DNA of 64,000 bases from Stercorarius parasiticus (lineage: Eukaryota; Chordata; Aves; Charadriiformes; Stercorariidae): positions 310,001-374,000 of the forward strand of contig VWZL01002016.1 of NCBI GenBank assembly GCA_013396915.1. Reading direction: 5' to 3'. Made by a program: the position numbers and the translations under genes. Within the stretch, counting starts at the first letter, position 1, and each line of letters opens with the position of its first letter. Of the stretch, positions 50,101 to 62,144 are shown in pieces. The notes beneath the pieces are model-generated. The model did not search any database, was not told where the DNA came from, and was given only the letters and a program-made list of their open reading frames with translations.

Positions 50101-52675
50101 TGGATCCGATTGATAGAAAGTTAAGAAACAATACTGTAGTCAGTTCGTCTTTACAGTTATAAGACTCCTCCAGATATTCTGGATATATAATGAAACAGAA
50201 CCAGGACAGCATGGAACTATATTTAATAGAGGGGACACAAAATAGAATTCACCTACATGTAACGGAGCCCAAGACGGCTTCCAGTACCTCTTATTGAAAC
50301 CAAATTAGTTTTTCCTTTCTTGGCTTCAGAAAAGCAACTGTGCTTCCCCATAGCTAACACAATTAAGTCATATTCCTCAGAGGAGCAATGAGAAATAGAT
50401 TCCAATGGGACTCACCCCTCTTCAAGACCGTATATTGCTTTAATTATGATTCAATTCAAAAGCATATCCAAGTAATGTATCTTGGCAAAATGAAGATATT
50501 TTACTCACTTAAAAGGACTGTAAAACCTGGCACTCAAAAAATTCACTTGTATCAGGAGATGAAAGGTTGGAAGTGCAGGAGTTGGGGTAAAGTCAATCAT
50601 CCTTTTCACTGAGTTTGCAACGATTCTGACTTGGACACGTTCCAGATTTCCTTAATAATATTAAACAATAACATGGAATAGCACTCTTGCCCTCATAAAT
50701 AGCCAGTCATCACAGTTTGAAATTTAGAAAAACCAAACAAACCTGGTCAAGACTTGTTGGAGGGGGAGCAGACATAATCTCTGCTGCTTCACCTGAAAAG
50801 GTGAGGAAGGAAAGGGGAACTACGAAGACTGTCCAGCCTATTGGTTCTGGGGTCGGTAAGGGAGGTTTTTAAACTATTCTACCATATTCTGGATGTCACC
50901 GGACTCAAAACACCATTCAGCAGATGAGAGTAACTACAGCAATAGCAGCTCATACCTCACCCTGTGCTAGGGCCTTTGATGCAGGAAAGTAAGATGTGAT
51001 GGCACAGACCTGGATGTCCCTCATGACCAGAATGTAACTCTGTTGGTGGAGTGACGCACAAGAACCTGAGTGAACTAGAGAAACAGATCAAATATCTGTC
51101 ACTTTGCTGTGTATAGCAGAGAGCCTTTAGGACTCGAGAATCTGCATTTGAACTCCACTCTTGCTCTTCTTTCAGTTCAGAAGACGTTTACAGTTCTCAG
51201 CTACGGGAATGAAAATGCAGGACTGGGATCCGAGGCCAGGACCGACATCCGATGTGCTGGCTAGACACATCTTCTAATGCATACATGTAGAAGAGTACCC
51301 ATACATACATCTGTTAGCATACATATCTGTGTGAGAAAATTTCACTTTCTCTCCCCTATAGGTTACAATATTTATGGATTTAAAAACAACATTCTGGAAG
51401 AACTCTTCAGCACTGTTTCTTGGTAGGAACAGCTCTCTAAATATTTTGCTCTTGAAAATTTATCGAATTAAAGATTGTCATTCTAACACGCACCAAGACC
51501 AAATTGGTTGAAAAGGTTATGCACTAAACCCTTATCAAATCACGGATGTATGCTGCTGCAAAATTGGCTATATAAAATCCTAGGAAATTCCAAAAAGTTT
51601 TTTCCCTTTGACATTAATTTAAGTAGCTTATTTTATATGGCTTATGATACGCTCATAAAATACAGTGCACACTTTTAAAATGCATTACTTTTCCTTTACA
51701 TAAGAGAACGGTGTGATCTTGGACAAAATAATTGGTATAAAAATATTTAATAGCACTTAACTTTCTGATGATTTATGCTTTTTGAGGAATCCAGAAAAAT
51801 AAGGAGGGGACGCAAGTGTAGACTATGTCATTTTCAATTTATTAACAAGCAGGAAGGAAGAGAAAAAGGATTATATGTTCTCCTTCCCCAAGCCTCTTTC
51901 AGGAAGGCAAACTCCCAAAATGGTTGGAAAAGTTCCAGGAGAGGAGATGAGTTTTGTGTCTCTCTGAATTTGGGATGAAGCAACTGGCAGGGCTCTGTGC
52001 CAAAAAGGTGTTGGCTGCCGTCATGGCTGTACCCAATGTGGGCTTAGACAGGAAAGTGTTTCTATTTATTTTTAGTTGTTTTCTTACTCCTTCTTCTTTT
52101 GAAGAAATTCTTATAAAAACGTTTATCTTGTCATCATGTGTAAATTATGTAGTATATTTTCAGTATTAGAGGGTTATGTCCACCCCACTGTGGGTTATAT
52201 ATCAAGATTCCTCCAGCTGTTCTGAAAAGTATTTTACTCTGAAGATACTCCAAAGTTCTGGTTGACTTGAATTTGGAATAAGGATTTTGCCATTATATGC
52301 TTTATGAGAGGGAGACTGGTAAATGTCTGGACTTTGGAACTGACTTTGTGATATTTGGACTGCACATACACATCATGTGGTGAATTAGCATGTGGTGTTC
52401 TTATGCAAACAATAAAAACAAAACAAAGAAAGAATTAAAAGTGCATTTAAGAAAATGAGCTTCAGCATATGACTAAAACAATCCCATAATAGCAACAACT
52501 TTGCGGTAAAGGTACATACTTGCCAAAAATATCTGCTAGTGTGGAAGCCTAGCATTCAAACCCCTCAATTTAGCAGTAGTACAGATGCTGTTACTTGGTT
52601 AACACTGAGTATCGTAGCAAAATTAAGTGCAGTTTGGAGACTGCTCTTCAGAGCAAGATGCACTAGTCAAACCTA
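47195..52675. other. No gene recognised; A-over-T skew begins
   Basis: Plain AT-rich DNA. Plus frames at 50388-50612 and 51775-51978 (about 70 codons) have no domain. From about 49 kb rightward most plus-strand lines I counted have more A than T, in contrast to the lines just left of it. Confidence 0.45.
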
Positions 52676-52677
52676 CT

Positions 52678-52750
52678 GGGGCAAAATCTTACTCCCATTT
52701 TCAGCAGTATAGATCACTTAGTATGACTGGATTTACACCAGTCTAAATGG
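52678..52750. mobile_element. Ancient amniote repeat remnant (palindromic type)
   Basis: GGGCAAAATCTTACTCCCAT and CTGGATTTACACCAGTCTAA match the two ends of a self-complementary repeat common in turtles and crocodilians ('gggccaaattctgctc ... ggatttacaccagtgtaa'). The centre has diverged. Confidence 0.45.
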
Positions 52751-52754
52751 GGGG

Positions 52755-54370
52755 GGAAAAAGTAGTATGTTAACAATCCTAAAAAGTAAAAATTATGGGC
52801 ATTACAAAAAGTTCACCTAAAAAGTTCTTTATCTCAGCGAATTGATAATTTCCTTTCAACAACTGCAATGTCCATGCAGCTGAGCCCCTAAGAAAATCTA
52901 ATGCTTAAAGACTGTGACAAGAATGGCTCTTATTACTGGACACAAGATACATATTCTACATTTTTAAATACTGATCTCTTAAACGTTAATAACTTCTGTT
53001 ATTTACCTCAGTTGAACTAAGATTTGGAACTAAGATACTCCCGCAGAACAGATAACAGATAAACAGAGAAAGCAGCTTGCCTGTCTAAATTATAACTGAG
53101 GGCATGGTATCGTAAAGAAGTTATTGTCTGCAAATTTTCAGTAGTTGGCTTCCTTTCAGATCAAAGGGCTTCAGTTCTTAGAACCACTTGCATTGGAGAT
53201 TACATCTGTTCTTCCTTGACTTTTCCGAAGGGCAAGGGTTTTCCCCAATGCACTTGGTCAAATCTTTCATCTACTACTTATACGCTGTACAAACNATTTC
53301 AGCTTAGCTTTTCCCATGTTAATGAAATAAAGCTTATCATCAGGAACATGGATTTAAGCAATTTAAGCACACTTCAGAAAGTGTTTACTGAAAGGCATGT
53401 TTACATCTGTCTTCTGCAAGCTTCCAGCTACGAAATATTACATATGTTCAATCAGGACAAAGAAACATAACATGCGAACTGGCTGATTACAGACTGTTGC
53501 CTTTCAAATGGCAATCAGCAAAAACAGACGGGTGATCAGTGAGCTAAAAACCAAGACTCACTGAGAATATTCAGCAAACAATTCTGACCAGTGAACACAC
53601 TTGAACAAACGGAATTTTTCACCAACAATTCATGCCAAAGAAGGAAAATTTTCTGAATTATCTGCTCAAAAACATTTTAGAGTACTGCAAGCTGCAAGAA
53701 AGCATTTAGATAAGACACATTTGCTGTTGAAAAGAAATATAATTAAAATGGACGGTTAATGATAAGAATTTCAGAGATGCCACAAAATTTCATCAACCAG
53801 CCCACGAGACAGTCTTACAGGTTAACATAATCTAATTTCTTATCGGAGAAACTAGAAAAGATACCTGAAACTGAAAAATATGGAAACAAGATAAAAATTG
53901 TTTTTTCAGTTACTTAGGATGCCCGACTGTTATCTTGCTCTTCTACTCAAGGGATATATTGTAACGTATGAGCCAACAATTCTAGCACATGCTTGAATAA
54001 ATGATTACTGTGACCTAATAAGGATAATTAAAACAATTTTTGGCAAGTTTCCATAGATTCAGTGTTGGATTTTTTTTTTTCCTCTTAATAATAAGGAATG
54101 TTTTCAAACAAGGATTCACACAAAAAAATCACAACAGGGTTTTCAAACCCAAAGATTTAAAAACCATGTAATTTGCAAGATTTAAGCATGGCTAATAAAA
54201 CTTTTGGTTGACTCATTTACATGAGCTCTTTATTTCTGGAAGATTATTTACAGTTTTTGGTCAACGTTTCAAAGTTATCACCAAGCAATTGTGTTAGAAA
54301 AAAGATTACAAATAGGAAAACATATGTTACGATAATACCAATGCTGTAAGATACAACAAGCCTATCATAG
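52755..54370. other. No gene recognised
   Basis: Strongly A-rich plus strand (27 A versus 9 T in the line 53521-53580). One unknown base at 53295 interrupts an 84-codon plus frame (53216-53470) with no recognisable domain. Confidence 0.45.
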
Positions 54371-54376
54371 CAGCAG

Positions 54377-54487
54377 TTATAGGATTGTGTATGATGGATG
54401 GGTAGAACCGTAGCCTATCTGTCTAGTGCTAGGGCTTGAATCTTCATAAGTAGTTCCTCTACTGGCTTCATATAAGCCCAAGCAAAA
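54377..54487 (-). other. Candidate terminal exon (unknown gene)
   Basis: On the minus strand a polypyrimidine-like run ends in TTCTTTGTCCAG just right of 54487. The following 111 bases are open for 36 codons and stop at TAA (54377-54379). The peptide includes YEASRGTTYEDSSPSTR and is S/T/Y-rich; no family was recognised. The phase joins correctly to the candidate exon at 54587-54650 across a 99-base intron. A second frame is also open for 24 codons before a TAG, so the reading is not unique. Confidence 0.22.
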
Positions 54488-54586
54488 CTGGACAAAGAAT
54501 ACATTAAACTAGTGTAAAGGTACACTTCCAAACAGGTTTAGGAAGTTTGAAAACCAAAAAATTTTGCCTCCCTCTTAATCAGTTAC

Positions 54587-54650
54587 CTCCTGCAATCTTT
54601 TTGTTATTAGATCTCCACAGTTAACAAGGTAGGGAGAATCTTGCCTCTTA
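54587..54650 (-). other. Candidate internal exon, 64 bases (unknown gene)
   Basis: Minus strand. The acceptor GTATTTTCCTTACAG sits just right of 54650 and the donor GAG|GTAACT at 54585-54587. Only one frame is open, and it includes the peptide QDSPYLVNCGDLITKRLQE. Good signals on both sides plus a single open frame with balanced amino-acid use make it exon-like. The family was not recognised. It joins in phase to the candidate exon on its left, but not to the candidate on its right (54841-54923), so at least one call is wrong or an exon is missing. Confidence 0.25.
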
Positions 54651-54840
54651 CTGTAAGGAAAATACCAGGAACAAGCTCCCCCCCAGTCTAATTTTCCATA
54701 AGAAGCAGAATTTGATTGTGTCTTTTATCAACCCTGTCTTAGCCTTGAAATTAGAGGTATATGAATAAAAAACACTGGAAACAGAGAACAAATCTGACAC
54801 TAGAATTCAGAAACATTCCCGTGCCGGCTGTTCTACTTAC

Positions 54841-54923
54841 ATGCTGAACAACTCTCAGAGAAAATGTTTTGATGTGTTTCTTTATATTCTCAAGAATGTC
54901 CTCCTCCAACAGTTCACATGTCT
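54841..54923 (-). other. Candidate internal exon, about 83 bases (unknown gene)
   Basis: Minus strand. A branch-like CTAAT and then CTACACCAG precede 54923, and a consensus donor CAT|GTAAGT lies at 54835-54841. The single open frame has a charged helix-like peptide including ELLEEDILENIKKHIKTF. No family was recognised. Direct joining to 54587-54650 would give an immediate stop (TAA), so the two cannot be consecutive as drawn. Confidence 0.25.
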
Positions 54924-54929
54924 CTGGTG

Positions 54930-55930
54930 TAGATTAGTTATGGACCTTTCATGCTGATGAGGTAATCCCCTTAATGTACTATACACCATGGGATATCCTT
55001 CTCCTCTGTTTCATGTTCTGACATTGCTAAAGGTCAGGAAAGTGTTTCATGTGGTGCTAGACCTTATTTAAATGGGAAATTACAAGAACAGACCAAAATA
55101 TATTTTTCTCTGCGTTTCCAAGGCTAGTACAAGCAGCCTAGGTAAAAAAGGATTGCCAGTGCATCTTGTGTTAAAACTACAGTCATAGTTTTGCTCAAAA
55201 TTTGATATTAACTTCTAAAGATTTATTTCCAATATAGTGATTGGTAACACAGTGGTACTGATATAGTAAGATGAGATCCATGCTGTAACTGCCAAGAAGT
55301 TTACTCGTAGAAAATGTAGACTTCACATCAAACAGTTACAACATAAAAATAATTTATGTTGAATGCAAAAATTACTACTCTAAACACATGACTTTTATTA
55401 AAAGTATACTTCCTCTGTAACAGAGGCATGTAAAAATTAAATTAAGTCAGAAATAAAGATATTTTGTTACACAAATTATGTCTCAAACATGGTCCACATT
55501 TCTTTTCAAGAGGGATGCAGACAGGAATTAAACTTACTAAGCTCTAAAAATATTATACATAAGCTTTTTAACAAACATAATTTTACATGGAATTTGCAAG
55601 AGAAAACTTGAAAAAACTTGGTGTTTCAAAAGCGTTTCTTTATTATTAGGAGTATTTTGATTATGCAATAACTTCATGTTAGTTTTTTAAAAAACTGACA
55701 CTAGTAGAATTTATAAAGTCACAGTTGTAGTATAGCTTTAAACATTCAGCTTTTAATTTTTAGAAGTTTTCTCAAAGGAATATGTAGTCCTCAGAGAAAA
55801 AAATATAAAGAAAATTAAACAAAATGTTTTTCAATCAATAATTGTCACACTAAAGAAATTAAATTCTCTTGGTTCACGTTTACATTGGTTCTGATGCTTT
55901 CTTCTTTTTTGCTAATAAGGAGAAAAAAAA
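54930..55930. other. No gene recognised
   Basis: Very AT-rich, with A over T and C over G on the plus strand. On the minus strand the stretch near 55005-55050 has an acceptor-like CTGACCTTTAG followed by a 14-codon open stretch with an ATG, but the donor is poor. Confidence 0.4.
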
Positions 55931-55931
55931 A

Positions 55932-55981
55932 GGGGGGGGGGGGGGGGGGGGGGGNNNNNNNNGGGGGGGGGGGGGGGGGGG
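55932..55981. repeat. Poly-G tract interrupted by an 8-base gap
   Basis: 23 G residues (55932-55954), 8 N (55955-55962) and 19 G residues (55963-55981), preceded by an A-rich run. Homopolymer G of this length is rare in vertebrate DNA and would form G-quadruplexes. It is also a known type of short-read artefact at assembly gaps. The minus-strand P-rich frame read through it (55912-56115) is not meaningful over the tract. Confidence 0.9.
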
Positions 55982-55984
55982 AGG

Positions 55985-57635
55985 GAAGCATTTCCACAAT
56001 TTTTAAGCAAAAGCAACAGCATTGCTAACAAAGTTCGTCTTGTGAATTGTCTCCCCAAAGGACCGTCTAAGTGTGGCAAGGAACTTGGAGCATTTGCTTC
56101 ACCTACTGTTTTCACTATTTAAAGCCTAGTACCTGTTGGTATTATTGCTTAGGTTCCAGTATAAATGTTCTGCAACACTGCAACCATCCTCTCTTCCCCC
56201 TCTCCTCCCTTCAGCGCTGAAGTTAGGGGTTGGAAAAAGAGGAACAGAAAATACTGGGAAGAAACTTTGCTTAGTCTTCAAAATTAAGAATATTAGGAAT
56301 GTTATGGAAACTGGAAGACTTCTCCGGGAGATGAGTCATAATTGGATTTTCATGCTTGAATACAGGAATATGATATCAAATATTTAGCAAAAAAAAAATC
56401 CTTTAAAATATCTATTAGCCCCTGTAGTTAGCAAAAAACCCAAGCAAAACAAAATAAAAATACAACCAACAATCCTGAACAAAAATTTAAAATAATCTAA
56501 CAAAAATCCTCTCCATTCTCAACTGGAGAGTAGCCTGATATTTTAAATTGATGGATTCTTCAGAGAATAAAACATAACCCCCGTTAGTCTAGGTTCCATC
56601 TGGAGTTTTATACATTAGAAAATATCTAGAGTTTCTGAATTGTAAAAAATAATAATAATAAAATAATCTAAATCTCTTAAAAGTTGTATACATAAAATCC
56701 AGTACGTGCAGAGGTCTTTACACATCAGAACAAACATTTTAAACTACAGTTAGTAGAGACAAAAAAAATACCTTCTTGGTAAATTAAGGAGTTTCTAAGA
56801 CACCATTTTAGAGATACATGGCCTTCTGCTTCACCAGTAACTTCACAAAAAAAGAGCCATTAGAAGAGTTTTCCTTAGAACAAAGGAATATCCAGCTTAT
56901 CCCATCCTCTTCCCTTGTGAGTGAAAGTGGGCACGCAAGAAGTAGGAAAAAAACATGTGAGCAGAAATATCCAAGGTACAATTCAGGTCAATACATGAAC
57001 GTTTGTTTTGGAGAAGTTCAGTATAATTAAGCATCCATTCTACCCAAGTAAAGATGATTTGGAAAGGTGTTTTCTTTTTATTTCCAGGAAAACCTTGCAA
57101 AAGATGCTAGGTTCATGAAAATAATATGCCAAAGTAAAATTGCTGTGCTTGCACTCATCCTGTGTTTTTAATATTGCCTATTCTTCCAACTCTTGGCTAT
57201 AGCTGCACTGCCAGCTAGCTGTTTAGCAAATAAGAAAAGTTCAACATAAGGCATGGTAGCCTGAACAATAACATTAACAATAAAGTTTCTTTATGATTGT
57301 AGGTACAAAATTATAGTACAATTAACACCTCCTCAAGCCAGTAAGTTATTCCATACCTTGTCGAGACTTGACTTCAAAAATTGCAGTCAACAAAAAGTAT
57401 CATTAAACCCTAGGTCTTACTTTCACAAACTCACAATGCTTGCGTTTATGCTGCATGTATACAGAAATATCCAAGTGAACAGGGATAAGCAAGCAATATT
57501 TCAGAAATCTTGTGTAAGGGCTACCAGCTCCTATGCTTGGTTACTCCCTGAAGACTTATGTTTTCAGGGAACATTTAATATTTGAATTTTACTCACAATT
57601 TAGAATAAACTAAAGCAAATTAATGAAAATATTCT
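55985..57635. other. No gene recognised
   Basis: Right of the poly-G tract the minus strand is open for about 45 codons (to about 56115), with a basic then leucine-rich stretch (RRTLLAMLLLLLKN), but there is no clear start or splice context. The remainder is AT-rich with an AAT triplet run at 56647-56662. Confidence 0.4.
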
Positions 57636-57849
57636 ATATTAGTGTCCATAAAAGCACAGAAAAACCTACAGGAAAGGTTAAAAAAAGCTAGAAAATTCTC
57701 AAGGGCAGACCTGCTATGGAATCACGCGGAAAGACACCAAAGCCATTCCACTACTGACGTCCAAAGAAACTCCCCAGGATGTTACGGATACAGCAGTATA
57801 TCTCCCAAGACCTGGCTATTTGCCCAAAGCAGATCTTTACTTCACACAC

Positions 57850-58083
57850 TCATGGCGAGCAGGAGAGCACACTCCACAGAGCTACAATAGGTGAGACCAG
57901 GGGAAGCGCCATATCCTGCCTTGACTGCGAGACTGAAGCTTTTTCCTGCACAGGTATCTTCTGGGACAGTGGATTCAAACTAATTTCAGATCGTTTATCC
58001 ACAAGACATTGTATAAATCTGAAATAATACCAGTGATGGAGCCAGACTGTGTTTTTTTCCTCTTTGGGAGCTTTCTTAGCCAA
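57850..58083 (-). other. Open frame in a GC-elevated patch, possible exon
   Basis: The patch from about 57640 to 57990 is richer in GC than its surroundings. The minus strand is open for 77 codons, and an acceptor-like TATTATTTCAG lies just right of 58018. The part after it includes RSEISLNPLSQKIPVQEKAS, which has coding-like composition. No matching strong donor was found; GT words at 57886-57887 are weak. Two plus frames of 82 codons overlap it, which reduces confidence. Unknown family. Confidence 0.18.
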
Positions 58084-58341
58084 CTGTTCCTTCCCATTTT
58101 ATAAACTTCAGTCAAAGAGAGGAAAAGAAAGCTTCACTTAGCTGTTGATGGCTCCTTTGAGGCTTTTGCCTTAAATTCTCTCGAACTCAGTATACATTTC
58201 AAACCCAACACACTGCTGAAGGATTCTTGTACTAACTACAGTGACTATTCGTCAAGTTAACCATCTTTGGTGACTCTTCCTTCTTTCCACTGAAAAACAA
58301 ACACCAACCCCCTCACCTCCCACCCTGAAAAAAACCAAACC

Positions 58342-58342
58342 A

Positions 58343-58369
<27 letters not shown>
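58342..58369. repeat. (AC)n microsatellite
   Basis: About 14 AC units, ending in an A-run. A likely length polymorphism. Confidence 0.95.
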
Positions 58370-58373
<4 letters not shown>

Positions 58374-58379
58374 ATCCCA

Positions 58380-61300
58380 AAGCTAAAAAAGCCAAAAAAA
58401 ACCCCTACAAGTAGCGGTGAAGGATTCTCATTCTTAATTCTGCCGCCACTTATATATACACACACTAATCTATCACAAACATCTATAGTGAACAACCTGT
58501 TGATCATTTAAATGAAAAATGCACTATTGACCAAATTCACATAAAGAATACCAATGTGCCTCCAAAGAAATTTGATAGTCAATCCATTCTTTTGGCAGCA
58601 GTGGATTTTTAAATGTTGTTGCTGCCCTAAAATAAGACTTCACTATGCTCTCCAGTCTTATCCAGAAAAGGAAAGGGAAACAATAAGGAAAAAAAATTCA
58701 AGGTGAATTACTGTAAAGCAGGTAAGTTAATGTACATATACTGTTAGGTATTTTGCAAAATGCTAGTAATTATGGAAAAGTGTGCTGTAAAGCTCTTAGA
58801 CCAAGCAAAACGAACTTCTTTTGTCCACTTCTGATCTGAATTTTCCAGGTTTATTCATACAAATTTGTGGAAAAAACTTCCAGAATAGGCAACAGGAGAA
58901 GTATTGTCAAAATTAATTACTATGTGGAACTCTGACAACAATTTAGGAAGATATCCCATATCCCAAAAAACATTAGTTAAACTGAAGCTAAGGCTGAACA
59001 GACACAGCACATGCTTTATTGCAAAAAGTTTTAGAAGAGCATTGTTACTTAGACTACGTGAGAACTACTGCCATGCTCCCCCAAAACCCAGCCCTTTAAA
59101 TTTGGAAAGTGTGGGAACTCACAATTAAACTTCAGCATGAAAAACAAATTGTGAAACTACAGAAACACAGTTAAGGTTGGCCAGACAATCATTTACTATG
59201 CCATGTGCTTACCTTTACCTTTTCCTTACTCTTCCCCTTCTTTTTTTTTTTTTAATTTGGGTCTGTCTTTAACTCATTTTTAATTGCTAACTGACCTTCA
59301 GAAACCAGCATTACTTAAACAGCTGACCAACTTTGGAAACTACACTGTACACACATAATTTTCTCTGAAGAGTGAAAACAAACTAAAGAATAAAGAATTT
59401 AAACACGTTCAAATAGAACCCACCATCAGTATGTTAACTTTAGCTTTTACCCTGTGAGTACCCTCCAACAGCTAGGACTAGAGGCTTGCTTGCACCAAGA
59501 TAATTTCAGCGATGCAACAGAATTTTAAAAACTGGCTTACATGTTACTTAAATTTTTTCTTCTATTTGGTTTATTTATAAAAGTTGGGCAAATTTCATTA
59601 AAACTGATTTAAATTATATAATCTAATCTGTGTGTGTACTTACCTGCTGAAGTTAAACAAACGAAAAAACTCACATTATGCTGTCAATTTTAGAGGTTAG
59701 CACAAACACAATTAGACCAATTTAAACCTGATATAAGGGATTAGAATCTTCACCTAATCCAAACCCTATTCCTTATTGCATTTATTTGAAAGTGCTTGCC
59801 CTTTATAATTTTTGATTCAGGATCCGTTCAACTGCCAAAATACACAGTTTTCTGTGCTTTCCGGACACTCAGGCAACAAAACAGAGTCTCTGTTTCAGCT
59901 GACCCTGACCTAGCGCTAAGAGGTTAAAAGCAAGCCATTCCTGTAGGAAGTGCTCTTGGTTTTATTTAACTGCTGCAATCACATTATTACCCAGTAGTAA
60001 GGCTGTGTCTACATTTCTTTTGTAAACCAGAAGTAATTTTAGGGTTGTTTAGGCATTTTTCTACGCTCTACCAAGTTCTCCACACACTGAAATCATTCCC
60101 CCAGGAAAGTGACCTTCTCTGTAAGAAACTTGATCTTACAGGTATCAAATGACCTGAAAAGATCTTTCAGCAGTTTAGTCAGGATAACATTAATAACCCA
60201 GCCCACAGGAGAATATTATGTACCAAAGCCTAGGTGAATTTGATGAATGTGGACTGCAAAGAAACTGACATAACCCCAACACTGCTCACCAAACAGTAAA
60301 TGCACGAATTCCAACTGACTAGGTCTGCAGAATCATGAGCTGTCAGGTAGGAAGATTCTTCAACAACTTCCTCAAAAAGCTGCAATTCTGTATTTAGCAC
60401 AATAAAAATGCTGTCAGCGTCTTCTCACTCGAGAACTCAAAATACTCCAATATGTAAGAAATTTGTCCTATTAAACTCTTTTATCATATCCAAGTAGGAT
60501 ATGATACCACAGCAGCTACAAGTATAGTACCATTAAAACATACCAAGGAATATATATTCCAATACATATATAAAGTATATTAAATTGAACGACAACTACA
60601 CACAGCACTTTGAAACAGTCTAAAGAACTTAAATTTGATGTATATTTTACAGCTCTGGAAAAAAGGAATCTTGTTTTACTGTAATCAGCACTTTTAATGT
60701 AAGTCTCACCTTCTAAATATAGACTCATAATCATAAGTCACCTCAAAATCCTATGTATTTAGGAGTTACAATGCCCTATCATTAGTTGTTCTAAGCTGAT
60801 AAAAGACTAATGGAATGCCAAGTCAACAATTCAACCAATACTAGCTATATGCTTTAAAGTTGCTATATGAGCAATATCCTGTACAAAAATCTCCTGCATA
60901 AAACTGCCCATAGAACACACCAGTTTCTAAAAACAAGGCTATGTTGTACAAATAACTATAGACCTATAAATAAAAACTATCTGATGCTGAAATATTGATC
61001 TGCGAAGAAAATCTTAGATCTATCAAAGCCTCGCATGTCTAACTTTACGCTCTCAGTAGGGATCAGCAGAGCACAGTTTTTTGATGTGAATGAGATTTAT
61101 TTTTTTTAAACATTAATTGCCCTACATACATCAGCAGTGTGAGCCTGGTAGTCTTCAAAAAAATATCTATAAGTGTCACAACCTATAGTATACTGTTTAA
61201 TAGGAATAAACAATATTTTCTCTAATGGGAAGTTACTGCACAGAAGAAAAAGACAGTTTTTGTTCTATTCCCATCTTATGGCTAGGAAAAAAATTTTCCT

Positions 61301-61770
61301 ATTACAGCATACATATTTCTGAATTTTTTTCCTTTACTTATCACTATAGCCAGAGAATATTTACTATTTTTATTATGCAATTTAAGATTCTTTTTTAGCA
61401 ACCATGCACTCCTCCACAAACAAGTAGAATGAAACTCCAAGCCATAAATGTCATCTCTAGCCCCTGTGCTGATTTTCTGAATCAAAAGACTTCATGATCC
61501 AATGTAACTTTAGATTCAAATAGACAAGTGATTAAGTTGGGCCCTCACCCACAAGAGTATACAAGTTCATATAATCCTCTTGACTCCATTAAGATCTAAG
61601 CAGCTAGATCTCTCCAGAGATCTAACCTTCACTGATAAAGCATTCTTAATATTCACACTTTTTAAAAATAGTTTTAAACTTAATTATCAGTGAATTATAC
61701 CACTCAGAAAATATTAAACGTGTCCTACAAATTAAAACAAAAGTACACATGTATCTAGTTTTAAAGCTTT
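58380..61770. other. No gene recognised; intron-like
   Basis: AT-rich sequence with A over T on the plus strand in most lines counted. It contains a T13 run (59241-59253) and the recursive-splice-like motif described separately. Minus frames at 60516-60734 and 61282-61485 are about 70 codons, with no domain. Confidence 0.4.
59638..59672 (-). promoter_or_regulatory. Joined acceptor-donor motif (recursive-splice-like)
   Basis: On the minus strand a pyrimidine-rich run (TTTTTTCGTTTGTTTAACTT) leads into CAGCAG followed at once by the consensus donor GTAAGT. Vertebrate recursive splice sites in long introns have this form: polypyrimidine, CAG, then GTAAGT, with little or no exon between. Chance occurrence in T-rich sequence is possible. 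Confidence 0.3.
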
Positions 61771-61775
61771 CACAG

Positions 61776-61988
61776 CTACCTTCTCTCTTCGCTTATCTTG
61801 CAAGCAAAATGATGAGACCATGACAGCTGGAATAGTGCATACTCCTCACAAGAAGACTTACTCAAGTTGGCAAACAGTAGATCCTCTTTCATCACTCCAT
61901 ACATGAGATGAAACAAAAATAGCAGCAGCAGTACCCCACAAGCCAAAACACACTCTTCCCACATAGTCATATGTGTATTAATACACAT
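61776..61988 (-). other. 70-codon open frame with one hydrophobic segment
   Basis: Minus strand. After an ATG the peptide has a hydrophobic run (CGVLLLLFLFHLMYG, about residues 17-31) and then a charged and serine-containing tail. A donor-like A|GTAAGT occurs inside it (61856-61861), so it could alternatively be a 5' exon ending there. No family was recognised. T-rich minus-strand sequence naturally yields L/F runs, so it may be chance. Confidence 0.15.
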
Positions 61989-62046
61989 TTTTCTTCTTTT
62001 GTGCCTTAATATCTTGTGATACCACTCACTGGCTCAGTGACTAACA

Positions 62047-62142
62047 TTAGCTACATGAAAAGCTGGCAACCAAGACAATGGCCACCAGAAGTACTTTTGC
62101 CAAATTCTTCCGTTTCTTCATTTTGACTTTTCCCTTGGTCAT
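62047..62142 (-). other. 31-codon small frame: basic start, hydrophobic end
   Basis: Minus strand, starting with ATG with A at -3. The first half is lysine-rich (GKVKMKKRKN) and the second half hydrophobic (VLLVAIVLVASFSC), the layout of a signal-anchor or a small membrane peptide. It lies just upstream of the 61776-61988 frame but in a different phase. Family unknown; chance is the default explanation. Confidence 0.15.
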
Positions 62143-62144
62143 AG

